The translations under genes and the position numbers were made by a program. From positions 62,001 to 126,000 of the forward strand of contig JADKAL010000008.1 of NCBI GenBank assembly GCA_016715325.1: a stretch of 64,000 nucleotides of DNA. The letters are read 5' to 3'. A model generated the notes under the pieces. That model worked only from the letters and a program-made list of their open reading frames with translations, was not told where the DNA came from and searched no databases. Below are positions 29,001-36,697 of this stretch, piece after piece (position 1 is the stretch's first letter; every line of letters starts with the position of its first letter). This DNA comes from Methylococcaceae bacterium. GTDB taxonomy: Bacteria > Pseudomonadota > Gammaproteobacteria > Methylococcales > Methylomonadaceae.

Positions 29001-29274
29001 TCCCTACTTGAACAATCAAATCGCCCGAGGGCTAAAAATCGTGGGGTCGGACGATTTTCAAGTAGGTAATTTAGTCAGTTTAACGTATCGAGTCGGTCTT
29101 GGATGGCATGAAATTAAACTATCTTCCGAGCAAACGCCCGTATCGATTTCCGTTCAAGAACAACGTCCTGAACTGGCAATGACTGTATTGCCGCCGTTAA
29201 CTGAAGAAACCTGGTCTGGAATCGCTGCCGTTACGCCGCCGAATTATTCTCAATTTTCTTCAGGTAAACCCTAG
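26053..29274 (+). CDS. Very large secreted protein with TPR-like helical region
   Basis: The 1073-residue protein starts with a signal peptide (hydrophobic IGVATLSFCLFSTVYA, cleavage near residue 27). The N-terminal half is beta-rich and includes a VPPGRHRLYLQADRPVYV module that recurs in the next protein. Residues of about 670-880 form repeated helix pairs such as FWLEALEYWGEIV and DYLAENLFRYLTLFADDS, with the spacing of TPR units. It overlaps the hydrolase gene by ATGA. The combination of a periplasmic TPR region with a following outer-membrane barrel-like protein recalls exopolysaccharide exporters (PgaA, BcsC, AlgK/AlgE), but I see no direct homology to them. Confidence 0.7.
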   Translation: MRDHSVVIKQVIGVATLSFCLFSTVYAGIDPMQLRLLEPYSMPLRWDNIEDEPFWISGIKPEYNDDWEMETIRLAPNRQLTVFLPAYETLRFYHPRQALDAKSFDVYSSDGTGLGLKQNLKSSTDGRSLILSPNSDQPLLVHIQRKCCQLGEVELALFVSRKEPLNEIAPYRNLILSSARWCLLGQTPFGLPEIYHNLLGLQPQHFEVRGPARIALKSRLNYERTASEMLQHYRLKYWFDDDKNKQTQLISTEVEKRRVITVNESVEVVGREEQIFFEVPPGRHRLYLQADRPVYVQLLAQTERDYLFRGLNNPQLPVESIRKLGLLPSTEFPVKEQTAKTIARDNSRRLGATAASNLLRDAALKRQDYPQAKTEAEYLRNASSYYRDVMPSKKPDSGDQFAAYFITKGLQSINRPGRNAILSEQHAVDALEQLSQGYFTPLTQQGSAGANEYALPEQEAEGELRLIVDKSDCGSEYLHIEINREASNDLWLHCQPDVGAEAFVRTITEAALFGVKPESKHTQPTLRPFFAAFSEPGKLIPAAVYEVPLPKKARTLKLWRSSKPDKPLYVALQYRTTKAFTLTEQSYLSLLQSLPGKEAARTKLIDFLSHEDAESPNKNPPDSLYQDEEQLRNQWIAFKRLLFSEVKLYKSAVSDFPAQRRDSGDRATIANLTKLAQQAEDRQFWLEALEYWGEIVNKTSGFAHEQAQLHQAELLKKLGEDYLAENLFRYLTLFADDSVAEAAAAKLSDSYQIQKNDAGLLALTASMFIHRPTDLHADRLFNALMKNGEYRFALLFGLAYGKNIPSEGLLTAAYQLEWWETYDRLLDRMTPTQRAFAKGLKAQHFADFDGALKAWAGAELKNWHDYLQQGQHLRELLAHSTAKNAQTLYEQWANWQQKNPGEQLWKNGVRYIKDYAASDTYYLVERDIYSQAFRATQERPVVLKLLGPATLNLLVRPMHRPDQPELALDGWLDIADNDESYRYPYLNNQIARGLKIVGSDDFQVGNLVSLTYRVGLGWHEIKLSSEQTPVSISVQEQRPELAMTVLPPLTEETWSGIAAVTPPNYSQFSSGKP

Positions 29275-29279
29275 CCTGT

Positions 29280-31496
29280 ATGTCAAAATCGCAATCAGCC
29301 TTTTGGGGTATAGGAACGATACCGGGTGTGGCGCTAATCTCTGCTTTAACCCTGACAGGGTGCGCTATCGATTCCGATTTCGAGCAACTATTCGCCGAGC
29401 CGAATTCAGTCATAGTGATAAAACAGAAAGGCCGAGATAACGAACTGGTCGTACCCGTTGAGAAAATGGCTGTCACACAAGCGCAAACACTCGTTCTCGA
29501 TCCGAAAGGGATATCCGCCAAGTCGTCGCAATCGATTGCCGTTGAGAATGAAAATTTATCTGGAATAGGGGCTACTCAATCCTTGTCCGATTTAGAAAAA
29601 GCGCAAAAAACGCTGATCCGTTATCTGAGTTTAGTGGAAGGTCAGCCGGAAAAAATCGAAAAAGTGTGGATCGATGCCGAGCAACTGGCGCAACATTATC
29701 CCGACGATAAATTAGTGCAATCGCTATGGCAGCGGCTTTCTCAATTTAGCGATTGGCAGCCGGTCAACAGCATAATCGGAAGCGCCGGGATCGATATAGC
29801 CAGTTTTAACGGATGGCGACCCGAAACGCCCGCGCTTCGTGTGCGTAAAGCGTTGTTGCCGTCCATTGAAGAGAGCGAACAAGTTATTCTGGGCGATCAA
29901 CGGCTCGTTTTAGTGATGGTAAATGAAGCTAAGACCGATTTAAAAGTCGAGGTTAAGCTGGAAGACATCCCTTTTTTACCTCAAGTACCGGCGCTATTGT
30001 TATACCAAGTAGACGAGAGCCCGCCGAAGCAAATTCTTTTAAAAGATAATGACGATTGGAGGCAAATTGCGTTAGCTGTTCCTGTCGGCGAACATGCCAT
30101 ACGGTTTTACCAAGAAAAGCCGTTGGGCAACCAATTTATCAAATTGCGCTTCGATGAACGAAGTGGTCGAATCGGCGTTACTCAGGAGCGTCCGTATTTC
30201 ATCAGCACGAACGAATCACCCTTGGAGTTCTATAGCCAAGGCCCGACGGAAATAAGGATTGACGAGTTAAACGACGGTAAAATCGCTTACCGTTACCAAA
30301 AGGTGCCGGAAGGTTGGCACACTATCCGCCTGTTACCTCCTGAAGGAAGCGCACGGGCTTTATATCGAGTGAGCCAGCGGGTCGTTAATTTCGCCCCCAA
30401 AAAACCGAACAATCGTATCGTTCAGAGAGAACTCACGACTGTCCCTGACGTTAAACTTTCGGAAAAACCGTCGATTAAAGCGGATAAAGTGGAATTGATC
30501 GATGCCTTTAAATTAGGCAAGCAACAAGACGGGACGTTGAGCGCCGGTTTGGATTTTGTCCGCCGGAACAACAAGCAGGAAAGCGGTATAAATTTGCCTG
30601 AAGAACAATTTATGCAAGCACGGGCCAATTACCGCTATTTCGACGAGCCAAACGATGTGTATTTTAATACGGCCGGATTTGCCCGTCATCGTGAGTTCGG
30701 CGGTCCGACGTTGGGTTTGGACGAGTCGGTTTATTACAATCCCGATTGGCTGCCGTTCAATGTTTCGGGAAATGCTAAAGTTAATGCGCAGGCGCAAGCC
30801 GATAACTTGGAAGCGCTCGCACAGATGAATCTAACGCTTTCGCAAGGGTATAATATTGTTCCTAAAGTGCGTTTGTTACCGAGTGTCACGTTTTTTGCCC
30901 GGACCTTAAGTCTGGATGATCAGTCGGCGAGAAAGTTTCAAGACGATCAAAGAAATCAAATCGACCAAGATGTCTATACGCCTTATAAATCCCAACATAA
31001 AGCAGGTTTTAATTCAGCGCTTAATGTGCAGGCTAGACCTTGGTTAGATACGTTGCTGTGGACTCGTGTCGGCATGGGGACAAACGAAGATTTTAACGTC
31101 GGCCATCCCGATCATTACAATACCGAAGCGCATTGGCAACAAATCTTCGGCAGTATGGCGCTTGATGCATATTATCGAGTCGCGTTTTACCAGCCGGATA
31201 ACGATAGAGCCCAAGCGCAAACGCGCAGCTATGCCGGTCTTGAAGCGAATTGGCAACATTGGTTGTACAACCAACAACGTCTCGAAATCTCGGCGCAATA
31301 CAGCTACGATATTGAACGCAAAGCTAATTTAGCGATGCTTGGATTGACGTGGCATTTCGGCGAAGGCCGTGGGTTGCGGGATTTCGCCCCGAATGAAATC
31401 GATTTCCGCGACATCCGGCAGCGTCAATTCGTCAACGGACTCAATAATTCGATGCGCATTGACAACCGATGCGTTCCGCCTTGTTCCGAACCTTAG
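29280..31496 (+). CDS. Outer-membrane lipoprotein with barrel-like C-terminus
   Basis: The 738-residue protein has a lipobox LTGC with Cys28, followed by Ala, which predicts sorting to the outer membrane. Residues of about 180-370 are beta-rich and contain the modules VPVGEHAIRFYQEKPLG and VPEGWHTIRLLPPEG. From about 440 to 707 the sequence alternates hydrophobic and polar residues with aromatic belts, ending SYDIERKANLAMLGLTWHFG and then GRGLRDFAPNE, in the style of the barrel of PgaA- or BcsC-type exporters. A charged tail with two cysteines follows. It starts 5 bases after the previous stop. Outer-membrane export pore is the favoured role. Confidence 0.7.
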   Translation: MSKSQSAFWGIGTIPGVALISALTLTGCAIDSDFEQLFAEPNSVIVIKQKGRDNELVVPVEKMAVTQAQTLVLDPKGISAKSSQSIAVENENLSGIGATQSLSDLEKAQKTLIRYLSLVEGQPEKIEKVWIDAEQLAQHYPDDKLVQSLWQRLSQFSDWQPVNSIIGSAGIDIASFNGWRPETPALRVRKALLPSIEESEQVILGDQRLVLVMVNEAKTDLKVEVKLEDIPFLPQVPALLLYQVDESPPKQILLKDNDDWRQIALAVPVGEHAIRFYQEKPLGNQFIKLRFDERSGRIGVTQERPYFISTNESPLEFYSQGPTEIRIDELNDGKIAYRYQKVPEGWHTIRLLPPEGSARALYRVSQRVVNFAPKKPNNRIVQRELTTVPDVKLSEKPSIKADKVELIDAFKLGKQQDGTLSAGLDFVRRNNKQESGINLPEEQFMQARANYRYFDEPNDVYFNTAGFARHREFGGPTLGLDESVYYNPDWLPFNVSGNAKVNAQAQADNLEALAQMNLTLSQGYNIVPKVRLLPSVTFFARTLSLDDQSARKFQDDQRNQIDQDVYTPYKSQHKAGFNSALNVQARPWLDTLLWTRVGMGTNEDFNVGHPDHYNTEAHWQQIFGSMALDAYYRVAFYQPDNDRAQAQTRSYAGLEANWQHWLYNQQRLEISAQYSYDIERKANLAMLGLTWHFGEGRGLRDFAPNEIDFRDIRQRQFVNGLNNSMRIDNRCVPPCSEP

Positions 31497-31504
31497 TCGT
31501 CGAA

Positions 31505-33820
31505 ATGTCCGATCAAGAGAATACCCAAGATACCGTTCTTACCCGGCAGGAGATAAAAGAGATTTTATCTCTAGAGCAGAATCGATATTGGCATCAACTT
31601 CATGCCGATCTAATCGACCGACTGTGTCGCGATTACCGTCTTTGGCCGGCGGCGGAAACGCTTGAAGTGGACTATGTGGGTAACGAGCAGGCGAAAAAAG
31701 CCTTGGTTTTAGTTCATTTTTTACGCTATGAAATTACGCATGTCGCAGACGGCTTGGTACAGTTAAAAAGCCGATTCGGGGAATACACAAAACGCTATAC
31801 CAAAGCGATCAGCGATTCGGATAAAAAACAGCAAATTTTGAATTATGCAAAAGAGCTGGGCGCAACGCCTAGACAATTGCGAAAAGACGAGAAAGCTTTC
31901 GAACGCTGGTTCGGACACGATACCGTTAGCGATCGCTATCAGCGGCGTTATCTGGAGACCGAACGGTTTTTAAGTTTTGCATTGCAATGCCTGGGTAAGG
32001 TTGGGGTGATAGTCTTACAAGAAACTAAACAAGTTACTCATGCGCAAGCGCTGTGGAGGCATTTGCAACTGGAAACGGTTCTCAAGCCATTACTGGATTA
32101 TCACGGCGACAATCGGGTTTTAGTCAGTGCCTTTCATGCTTTGTCGGAAACGATCCGTGCGTTACCGGAAGACATTCATCAAAGCTGTATTTCGGACAGT
32201 ACACGGCGTTTTATTCTTCATTCCTGCCGCGGCAATCAATCGATATGGGTTCAATGCGAAGCCCTTCAACTATTACAAAGCGTATCGCCTACATCGTTAA
32301 AAGTTTTTTTAAGAAATCGCTTTGAATTTCCCAAAGACAACGACGATTTGTTCGTCAGGCGGAAAGTCGTGCAAATCGTCGTGGAGCAACTCCACAAAGA
32401 ACCCGGTCTCGAAGATATTCTGGTTTTCGCCGTGCAGGATAATTCGCCGTCGGTCCGGCAAAAACTAGCCGAGTTATTGCCGAAAACCGATGTGGAAGTT
32501 AAAAAACTTTTTTATCCGATTTTGCTGTTCGGCGATAAATCCGCACCCGTTCGCGCCTCGGCGCTGTTGAGTCTGCTGGATTTATTGGTTAACGAAGACG
32601 AGTTCGAATTGGCGTTGGTTTATTTGGGCGAAGTGCTGCTTACTGAAAAAGAACGGTTCGTGCTGCGAACCGCTTTACATGTTTGCCGGACAGGTCTGGA
32701 TAAGCTTATTCAATATAATATTCCTTCCGCTAGGCAAATGTTTTTTGCCCAGTCTTTGCAGCCAGCCATTAAGTCGCTCCATGAAACGGCAGATTCGCTT
32801 GCCGTTAGACGATACGCCGCTCAAACCAAGGAATATTTGTTTGCTTTTTCCGATGAAGGCAGGCGGCAACGGATTAATCGATTAAAGCAATTTGTCGAAG
32901 TTATTCCGCCGGGGAAAACGCGCCGTTTGCCGAAGACGATCGCAGATTCGGACGATGCCGATTTAGGCCGGTTGCTTTCAGTCATCGCCCAAAAAGATTT
33001 CGGTTTCGATGTTGAAAGCTCCCTATTCGGCCGGTTTATAACGCGCGGTCATGCGTTCGGTTTTCGACTTTGGCGCTTATTTCATGAATTCCGTCATCCG
33101 TCCCCCGATAAGCGGCAAGCGTTTCGTCACACAGTAGGTCGATTGTTTTGGGGCGAATTGCGTGTGCCGTCGACCATTTTATCTGAACTTGCCGAAACTA
33201 AAATTCCGGGCGAACCGCTTTTTATGGATACCGAAGACGGTTGGCGCGGTTATCTGCCGCTGGTAGATGAGGTGATTTCGGCATTGGCGTTAGGCAATAA
33301 ATCCACCTATTTTTACCATAGCGAAGGCGTTGTTTTGTTGATTCCCCCGCGTTATTTTTTACAACGCCTGCGGGCAAGTTGGAAGTTGTCGTTCAAGTTT
33401 TCCGATTATGCTCATTTACGGAATTGGCAAGAAAAAGGCCAAAGTCCCGCCCGCAGCTACCTTGATGCCTTAGCGGCCTTAGGCATTAAAGTTTGTTTTC
33501 GCGGACACGATAATCAAAAAGCGGATTACCGTTCTATCGATCCGGCGGTCTTACGGTTCTTTCCGGCTTTTATTCCGGACATGCCCGGTTTGAGTTCTTC
33601 GGGATCGCTTTGGCTGGAATTTAAAGACTATTTCGTTTCCGCTTACGGGAATTCTCTGATTGAATTAGCGGCTTTTTTGTCTCTAGCTATGACCTACTTT
33701 ATGGGCAGGCATGTGTATCTGTATCGTAAATTCAGGCGAGCAAGAAACCGGATACCTTTAGTCTTAGGCGGTTGGGGACACGAGGAAAATCCGGTACCGA
33801 GCGAATCAAAGCTGCGATGA
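31505..33820 (+). CDS. N-terminal part of a frameshifted CapB/PgsB-type ligase with helical extension
   Basis: This open frame gives 771 residues. Residues of about 190-400 are helix pairs resembling HEAT repeats (VSAFHALSETIRALPEDIHQ, SPSVRQKLAELLPKTD). A membrane segment at about 715-739 (LIELAAFLSLAMTYFMGRHV) is followed by a basic stretch and the strand RIPLVLGGWG. That end matches the N-terminus of PgsB/CapB, which is a membrane helix, a basic stretch, then the strand before the P-loop. The P-loop itself is in the -1 frame of the next entry; from 33776 this frame encodes an unrelated tail that ends after 15 codons. One more G in the GGGG run at 33774-33777 would fuse both parts into a 1403-residue protein. 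The ATG at 31505 is preferred over one at 31469 that overlaps the previous gene. Confidence 0.75.
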   Translation: MSDQENTQDTVLTRQEIKEILSLEQNRYWHQLHADLIDRLCRDYRLWPAAETLEVDYVGNEQAKKALVLVHFLRYEITHVADGLVQLKSRFGEYTKRYTKAISDSDKKQQILNYAKELGATPRQLRKDEKAFERWFGHDTVSDRYQRRYLETERFLSFALQCLGKVGVIVLQETKQVTHAQALWRHLQLETVLKPLLDYHGDNRVLVSAFHALSETIRALPEDIHQSCISDSTRRFILHSCRGNQSIWVQCEALQLLQSVSPTSLKVFLRNRFEFPKDNDDLFVRRKVVQIVVEQLHKEPGLEDILVFAVQDNSPSVRQKLAELLPKTDVEVKKLFYPILLFGDKSAPVRASALLSLLDLLVNEDEFELALVYLGEVLLTEKERFVLRTALHVCRTGLDKLIQYNIPSARQMFFAQSLQPAIKSLHETADSLAVRRYAAQTKEYLFAFSDEGRRQRINRLKQFVEVIPPGKTRRLPKTIADSDDADLGRLLSVIAQKDFGFDVESSLFGRFITRGHAFGFRLWRLFHEFRHPSPDKRQAFRHTVGRLFWGELRVPSTILSELAETKIPGEPLFMDTEDGWRGYLPLVDEVISALALGNKSTYFYHSEGVVLLIPPRYFLQRLRASWKLSFKFSDYAHLRNWQEKGQSPARSYLDALAALGIKVCFRGHDNQKADYRSIDPAVLRFFPAFIPDMPGLSSSGSLWLEFKDYFVSAYGNSLIELAAFLSLAMTYFMGRHVYLYRKFRRARNRIPLVLGGWGHEENPVPSESKLR

Positions 33821-35715
33821 TGAATGCCTTGGGATTCAGTATCGTGTCTAAAACAACAGGGTGCGAAGCTATGTTTTTGCATGCCCATCCTTTCGGTACG
33901 CTGAGAGAAATGTTTTTGTTCCGTCCTTACGATAAGGCCACAATTTGGGAACAGCATAACTTAGTCTGTTTAGCCGATAAATTACACTGTGAAGTCTTTT
34001 TGTGGGAGTGCATGGGCTTAACGCCGTCTTATGTCGACATCTTGCAGCGGCAATGGATGCGAGACGATATTTCGACAATTACCAATACCTATCCCGACCA
34101 CGAAGATATTCAAGGTCCGGCGGGGATTAATATTCCGCAAGTGATGACCAATTTCATTCCACATAACGGTACGTTATTGACAACGGAAGAACAAATGCGG
34201 CCGATTTTGCAAACCGCGGCAAAAGAGCGAAATACCGCTTTCAATCCGGTCGGCTGGCTAGAAGCGGGCTTGTTGGCGGAAGATGTCTTGGCGCGTTTTC
34301 CTTATGACGAGCATCCTTTTAATATTGCACTGGTTTTGGCAATGGGCGCCGAGTTAGGTATTGAACACGACTTCGCCATAAAAGAAATGGCGGACCGGGT
34401 CGTTGCCGATATCGGCGTATTAAAAACCTTTCCGCCTGCGCCCTGGAAAAGCCGGCGGTTGGAGTTTGTTAACGGAATGTCCGCAAATGAGCGCTTCGGT
34501 TGTTTGAGTAATTGGGTGCGCTGCGGTTTCGATAAGCTGTCGATTGAAAAAAATCCAGATACTTGGATCACTATCGTCGTAAACAACCGGGCCGATCGTA
34601 TTGCTCGTTCGCGGGTATTCGCCAGTATCGTTGTTAAAGATCTGAGTTTCGACCGTTGCGTGCTGATCGGCAATAATTTAACCGGTTTAGTGAGCTATAT
34701 CAAAGAGTCGTGGGCGGAATGGATCGATACCGTCACTCTCAGTTCCGATAAAGAAACGCCTGCAGAAATCATTCTTCGCTTAGCACAGTATTTCCGTGTT
34801 CCTTATACCTTAGAAATATTGAAACAACGTCTCGCTATGATGGTGAAGGCTCAAACCGAATCGATCGACTTGGAGGCGATTTATAAACAGCTCGATCAAC
34901 CGGATAATTTATTCGCTTATTTGCAATCCGAAGGCGTATCGTATGCACAAGAAATCGTGCTTTTCCTAAAACAAGACCAAGACTTGCTAGCGAGCTACCA
35001 AGCGTTTTCGCAACAACTGGATCAATCCGGTACTGCTGTAAACGAAGCGTTGGAAAAAAAATTTCGCGAATTGTTGTGGTGCTGGTTTGAACAAAAATTG
35101 GTTGTTGTGGAAGATTATTACGCAACCGGAAATCAAGTTATCGAATTTATCGGGAATGCAACGCCTCCGGGGTTCTATAACAAAATCATGGGTATTCAGA
35201 ATATCAAAGGTACGGGGCTGGATTTTGTCTATCGTTGGCAAGCGTGGGATAACTGTAATAGATACTGCCAGCAGTTGAGCAATCCTTCCGCGGCGGTATC
35301 CGCTACAGGTTTGCGAGCGTTGGCCGCTTTTCAAGAACACGGTTTACTGACCGAAGAAACCGTTAGACAGACCATCGCTAAAATCGAGGATTTACCGATA
35401 GCGCACAGCGAGTTATATCAAGCCGATCTTAGTATTATTAAAGTGAATCTCGAGCGTTCTATTGAAAGCTTATCGAAAAAAGGCGGGCAAAAAACCTCAG
35501 GCAATACCTGGATTAAAAAAATAACCGTCGTGTTGGAAGCGTTTCTGGATGCGGGCGATGCGGTAAAACGCCGAAAAAAAGCGAATCAAATCTATAAAGA
35601 TTTGATTACGGAACGAATAAGCCATGAACGCGCCACTTTGGAATTACAAAAAATTAACAAACGCCAAAAAGGCGGTTGGTTAAATTTAGCGCTACTGCAT
35701 AAAACCGGCGACTAA
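33772..35715 (+). CDS. CapB/PgsB-type poly-gamma-glutamate ligase catalytic part
   Basis: CapB/PgsB is a Mur-ligase-like enzyme that uses ATP to link glutamates through gamma-carboxyl groups. This frame opens at the P-loop GTRGKSGTER and then shows SKTTGCEA, VFLWECMGLTPSYVDILQ, TNTYPDHEDIQGP, IPHNGTLLTTEEQ, FVNGMSANE (about 232), VVNNRADR (about 271) and VLIGNNLTGLV (about 298), aligning along Bacillus PgsB. Residues of about 345-647 are an additional helical domain not found in PgsB. The only start is a TTG directly at the P-loop with no spaced ribosome site, and it would lose the first core strand. This part therefore most likely belongs to the preceding frame, either through a one-base error or mutation or through -1 frameshifting. 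Confidence 0.85.
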   Translation: MGTRGKSGTERIKAAMMNALGFSIVSKTTGCEAMFLHAHPFGTLREMFLFRPYDKATIWEQHNLVCLADKLHCEVFLWECMGLTPSYVDILQRQWMRDDISTITNTYPDHEDIQGPAGINIPQVMTNFIPHNGTLLTTEEQMRPILQTAAKERNTAFNPVGWLEAGLLAEDVLARFPYDEHPFNIALVLAMGAELGIEHDFAIKEMADRVVADIGVLKTFPPAPWKSRRLEFVNGMSANERFGCLSNWVRCGFDKLSIEKNPDTWITIVVNNRADRIARSRVFASIVVKDLSFDRCVLIGNNLTGLVSYIKESWAEWIDTVTLSSDKETPAEIILRLAQYFRVPYTLEILKQRLAMMVKAQTESIDLEAIYKQLDQPDNLFAYLQSEGVSYAQEIVLFLKQDQDLLASYQAFSQQLDQSGTAVNEALEKKFRELLWCWFEQKLVVVEDYYATGNQVIEFIGNATPPGFYNKIMGIQNIKGTGLDFVYRWQAWDNCNRYCQQLSNPSAAVSATGLRALAAFQEHGLLTEETVRQTIAKIEDLPIAHSELYQADLSIIKVNLERSIESLSKKGGQKTSGNTWIKKITVVLEAFLDAGDAVKRRKKANQIYKDLITERISHERATLELQKINKRQKGGWLNLALLHKTGD

Positions 35716-35863
35716 TTTATTTTTGTTTAAATTCGAAGCGTGCCGGTCTTGAAATTTGTGACTTCTTTCAAGGATTTCCTTATTACTTAAACCGTAAACT
35801 ATCCCCCAATGAGCAAAACTAGTTATTAGTGCGCGAGCAAAATTTAGTTACGGAAAAGTAGTT

Positions 35864-36601
35864 ATGAAAACAATGACGAATTCAAGAAAACATTTTATAT
35901 GGCTTTATAGTTTGATTTTTTGTATGGGGTCAACAATCAATTCAGCTTTTGCCGAAACGCCGATGCACTTATTTTGGGCGGACGATATGGTCCAGCATGT
36001 AAGCCAGGACAAAAACGCCTACGCAACCGGCACAAGTTATATGCGCTGGCCTAATGCGGACGAGGCGGGCTTTTATGAGAATTACACTAAATGTTCGACT
36101 TTCATTACGTTGGTTATGATGAAAAGTTACGGTTGGACGAATTCAACCTTTACCAACTGGATGGCGTCGACCAGTCCTTCGTCCGACAAATATTTCGATG
36201 CAATTAACTCAGAAAATGGTTTTTTAAAAATCGATACTATCGACGAAATTATACCGGGCGATATTATAGCGATCAAATATCCCACAGGTTCAACCGTAAC
36301 CGGGCATACCATGATCGTCAGATCCGTAGCGACTCCGAGAATAGCAAAGTCGCCAATTGTTCCGAATACTTATCAGTATGAAATTCAAGTTATCGATTCT
36401 TCGCAAACCGGACACGGACCGACGGATACCCGAATGAAACCGGACGGTAGTTTCGATCCAGGCGCCGGTATCGGTGTATTGCGCCTCTATGTAAACAGTT
36501 CTGCTGCTTTGGTCGGATATGCGTGGAGTACTTATTCGACTTCAACCTTTTACGATACTAGCTCACGACCAATCGCGCTGGGGCGTTTAAATAAACTATA
36601 A
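35864..36601 (+). CDS. Secreted papain-like (CHAP/NlpC-type) protein
   Basis: The 245-residue protein has a signal peptide (hydrophobic FIWLYSLIFCMGS, cleavage after AFA near residue 30). The mature part has a candidate catalytic cysteine in KCSTFITLVMMKSYGW, a histidine in TGHTMIVRS and an acidic residue in QVIDSS, in the order seen in CHAP and NlpC/P60 amidases. Peptidoglycan or gamma-glutamyl peptide cleavage is a reasonable guess, and gamma-glutamyl amidase activity would suit the adjacent capB block; neither is proven. It is 148 bases after the block, so it may have its own promoter. Confidence 0.6.
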   Translation: MKTMTNSRKHFIWLYSLIFCMGSTINSAFAETPMHLFWADDMVQHVSQDKNAYATGTSYMRWPNADEAGFYENYTKCSTFITLVMMKSYGWTNSTFTNWMASTSPSSDKYFDAINSENGFLKIDTIDEIIPGDIIAIKYPTGSTVTGHTMIVRSVATPRIAKSPIVPNTYQYEIQVIDSSQTGHGPTDTRMKPDGSFDPGAGIGVLRLYVNSSAALVGYAWSTYSTSTFYDTSSRPIALGRLNKL

Positions 36602-36653
36602 AAAATCAGTCTTTTTTACCGCGCCAACGATTAATCTTTTGAATGCAGGTTTT

Positions 36654-36690
36654 TCTTGGTCGAGCGACTAAGATTAATTTGTTTTTTTGC
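36654..36690 (+). terminator. Terminator between convergent genes
   Basis: TCTTGGTC (36654-36661) pairs with GACTAAGA (36666-36673, one wobble) around a 4-base loop. The outer TTAATCTT (36631-36638) can also pair with AAGATTAA (36670-36677). A run TTTGTTTTTTT follows, ending near 36688. It lies between the papain-like gene and the convergent nadE. Confidence 0.6.
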
Positions 36691-36697
36691 AATACTT

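Noticed and set aside
29280..31496. Possible annotation of the lipoprotein as a PgaA or BcsC homologue
   Set aside because: Only the general pattern of the barrel and the tail resembles those exporters; I see no conserved motif over the N-terminal part, so I kept a descriptive name.
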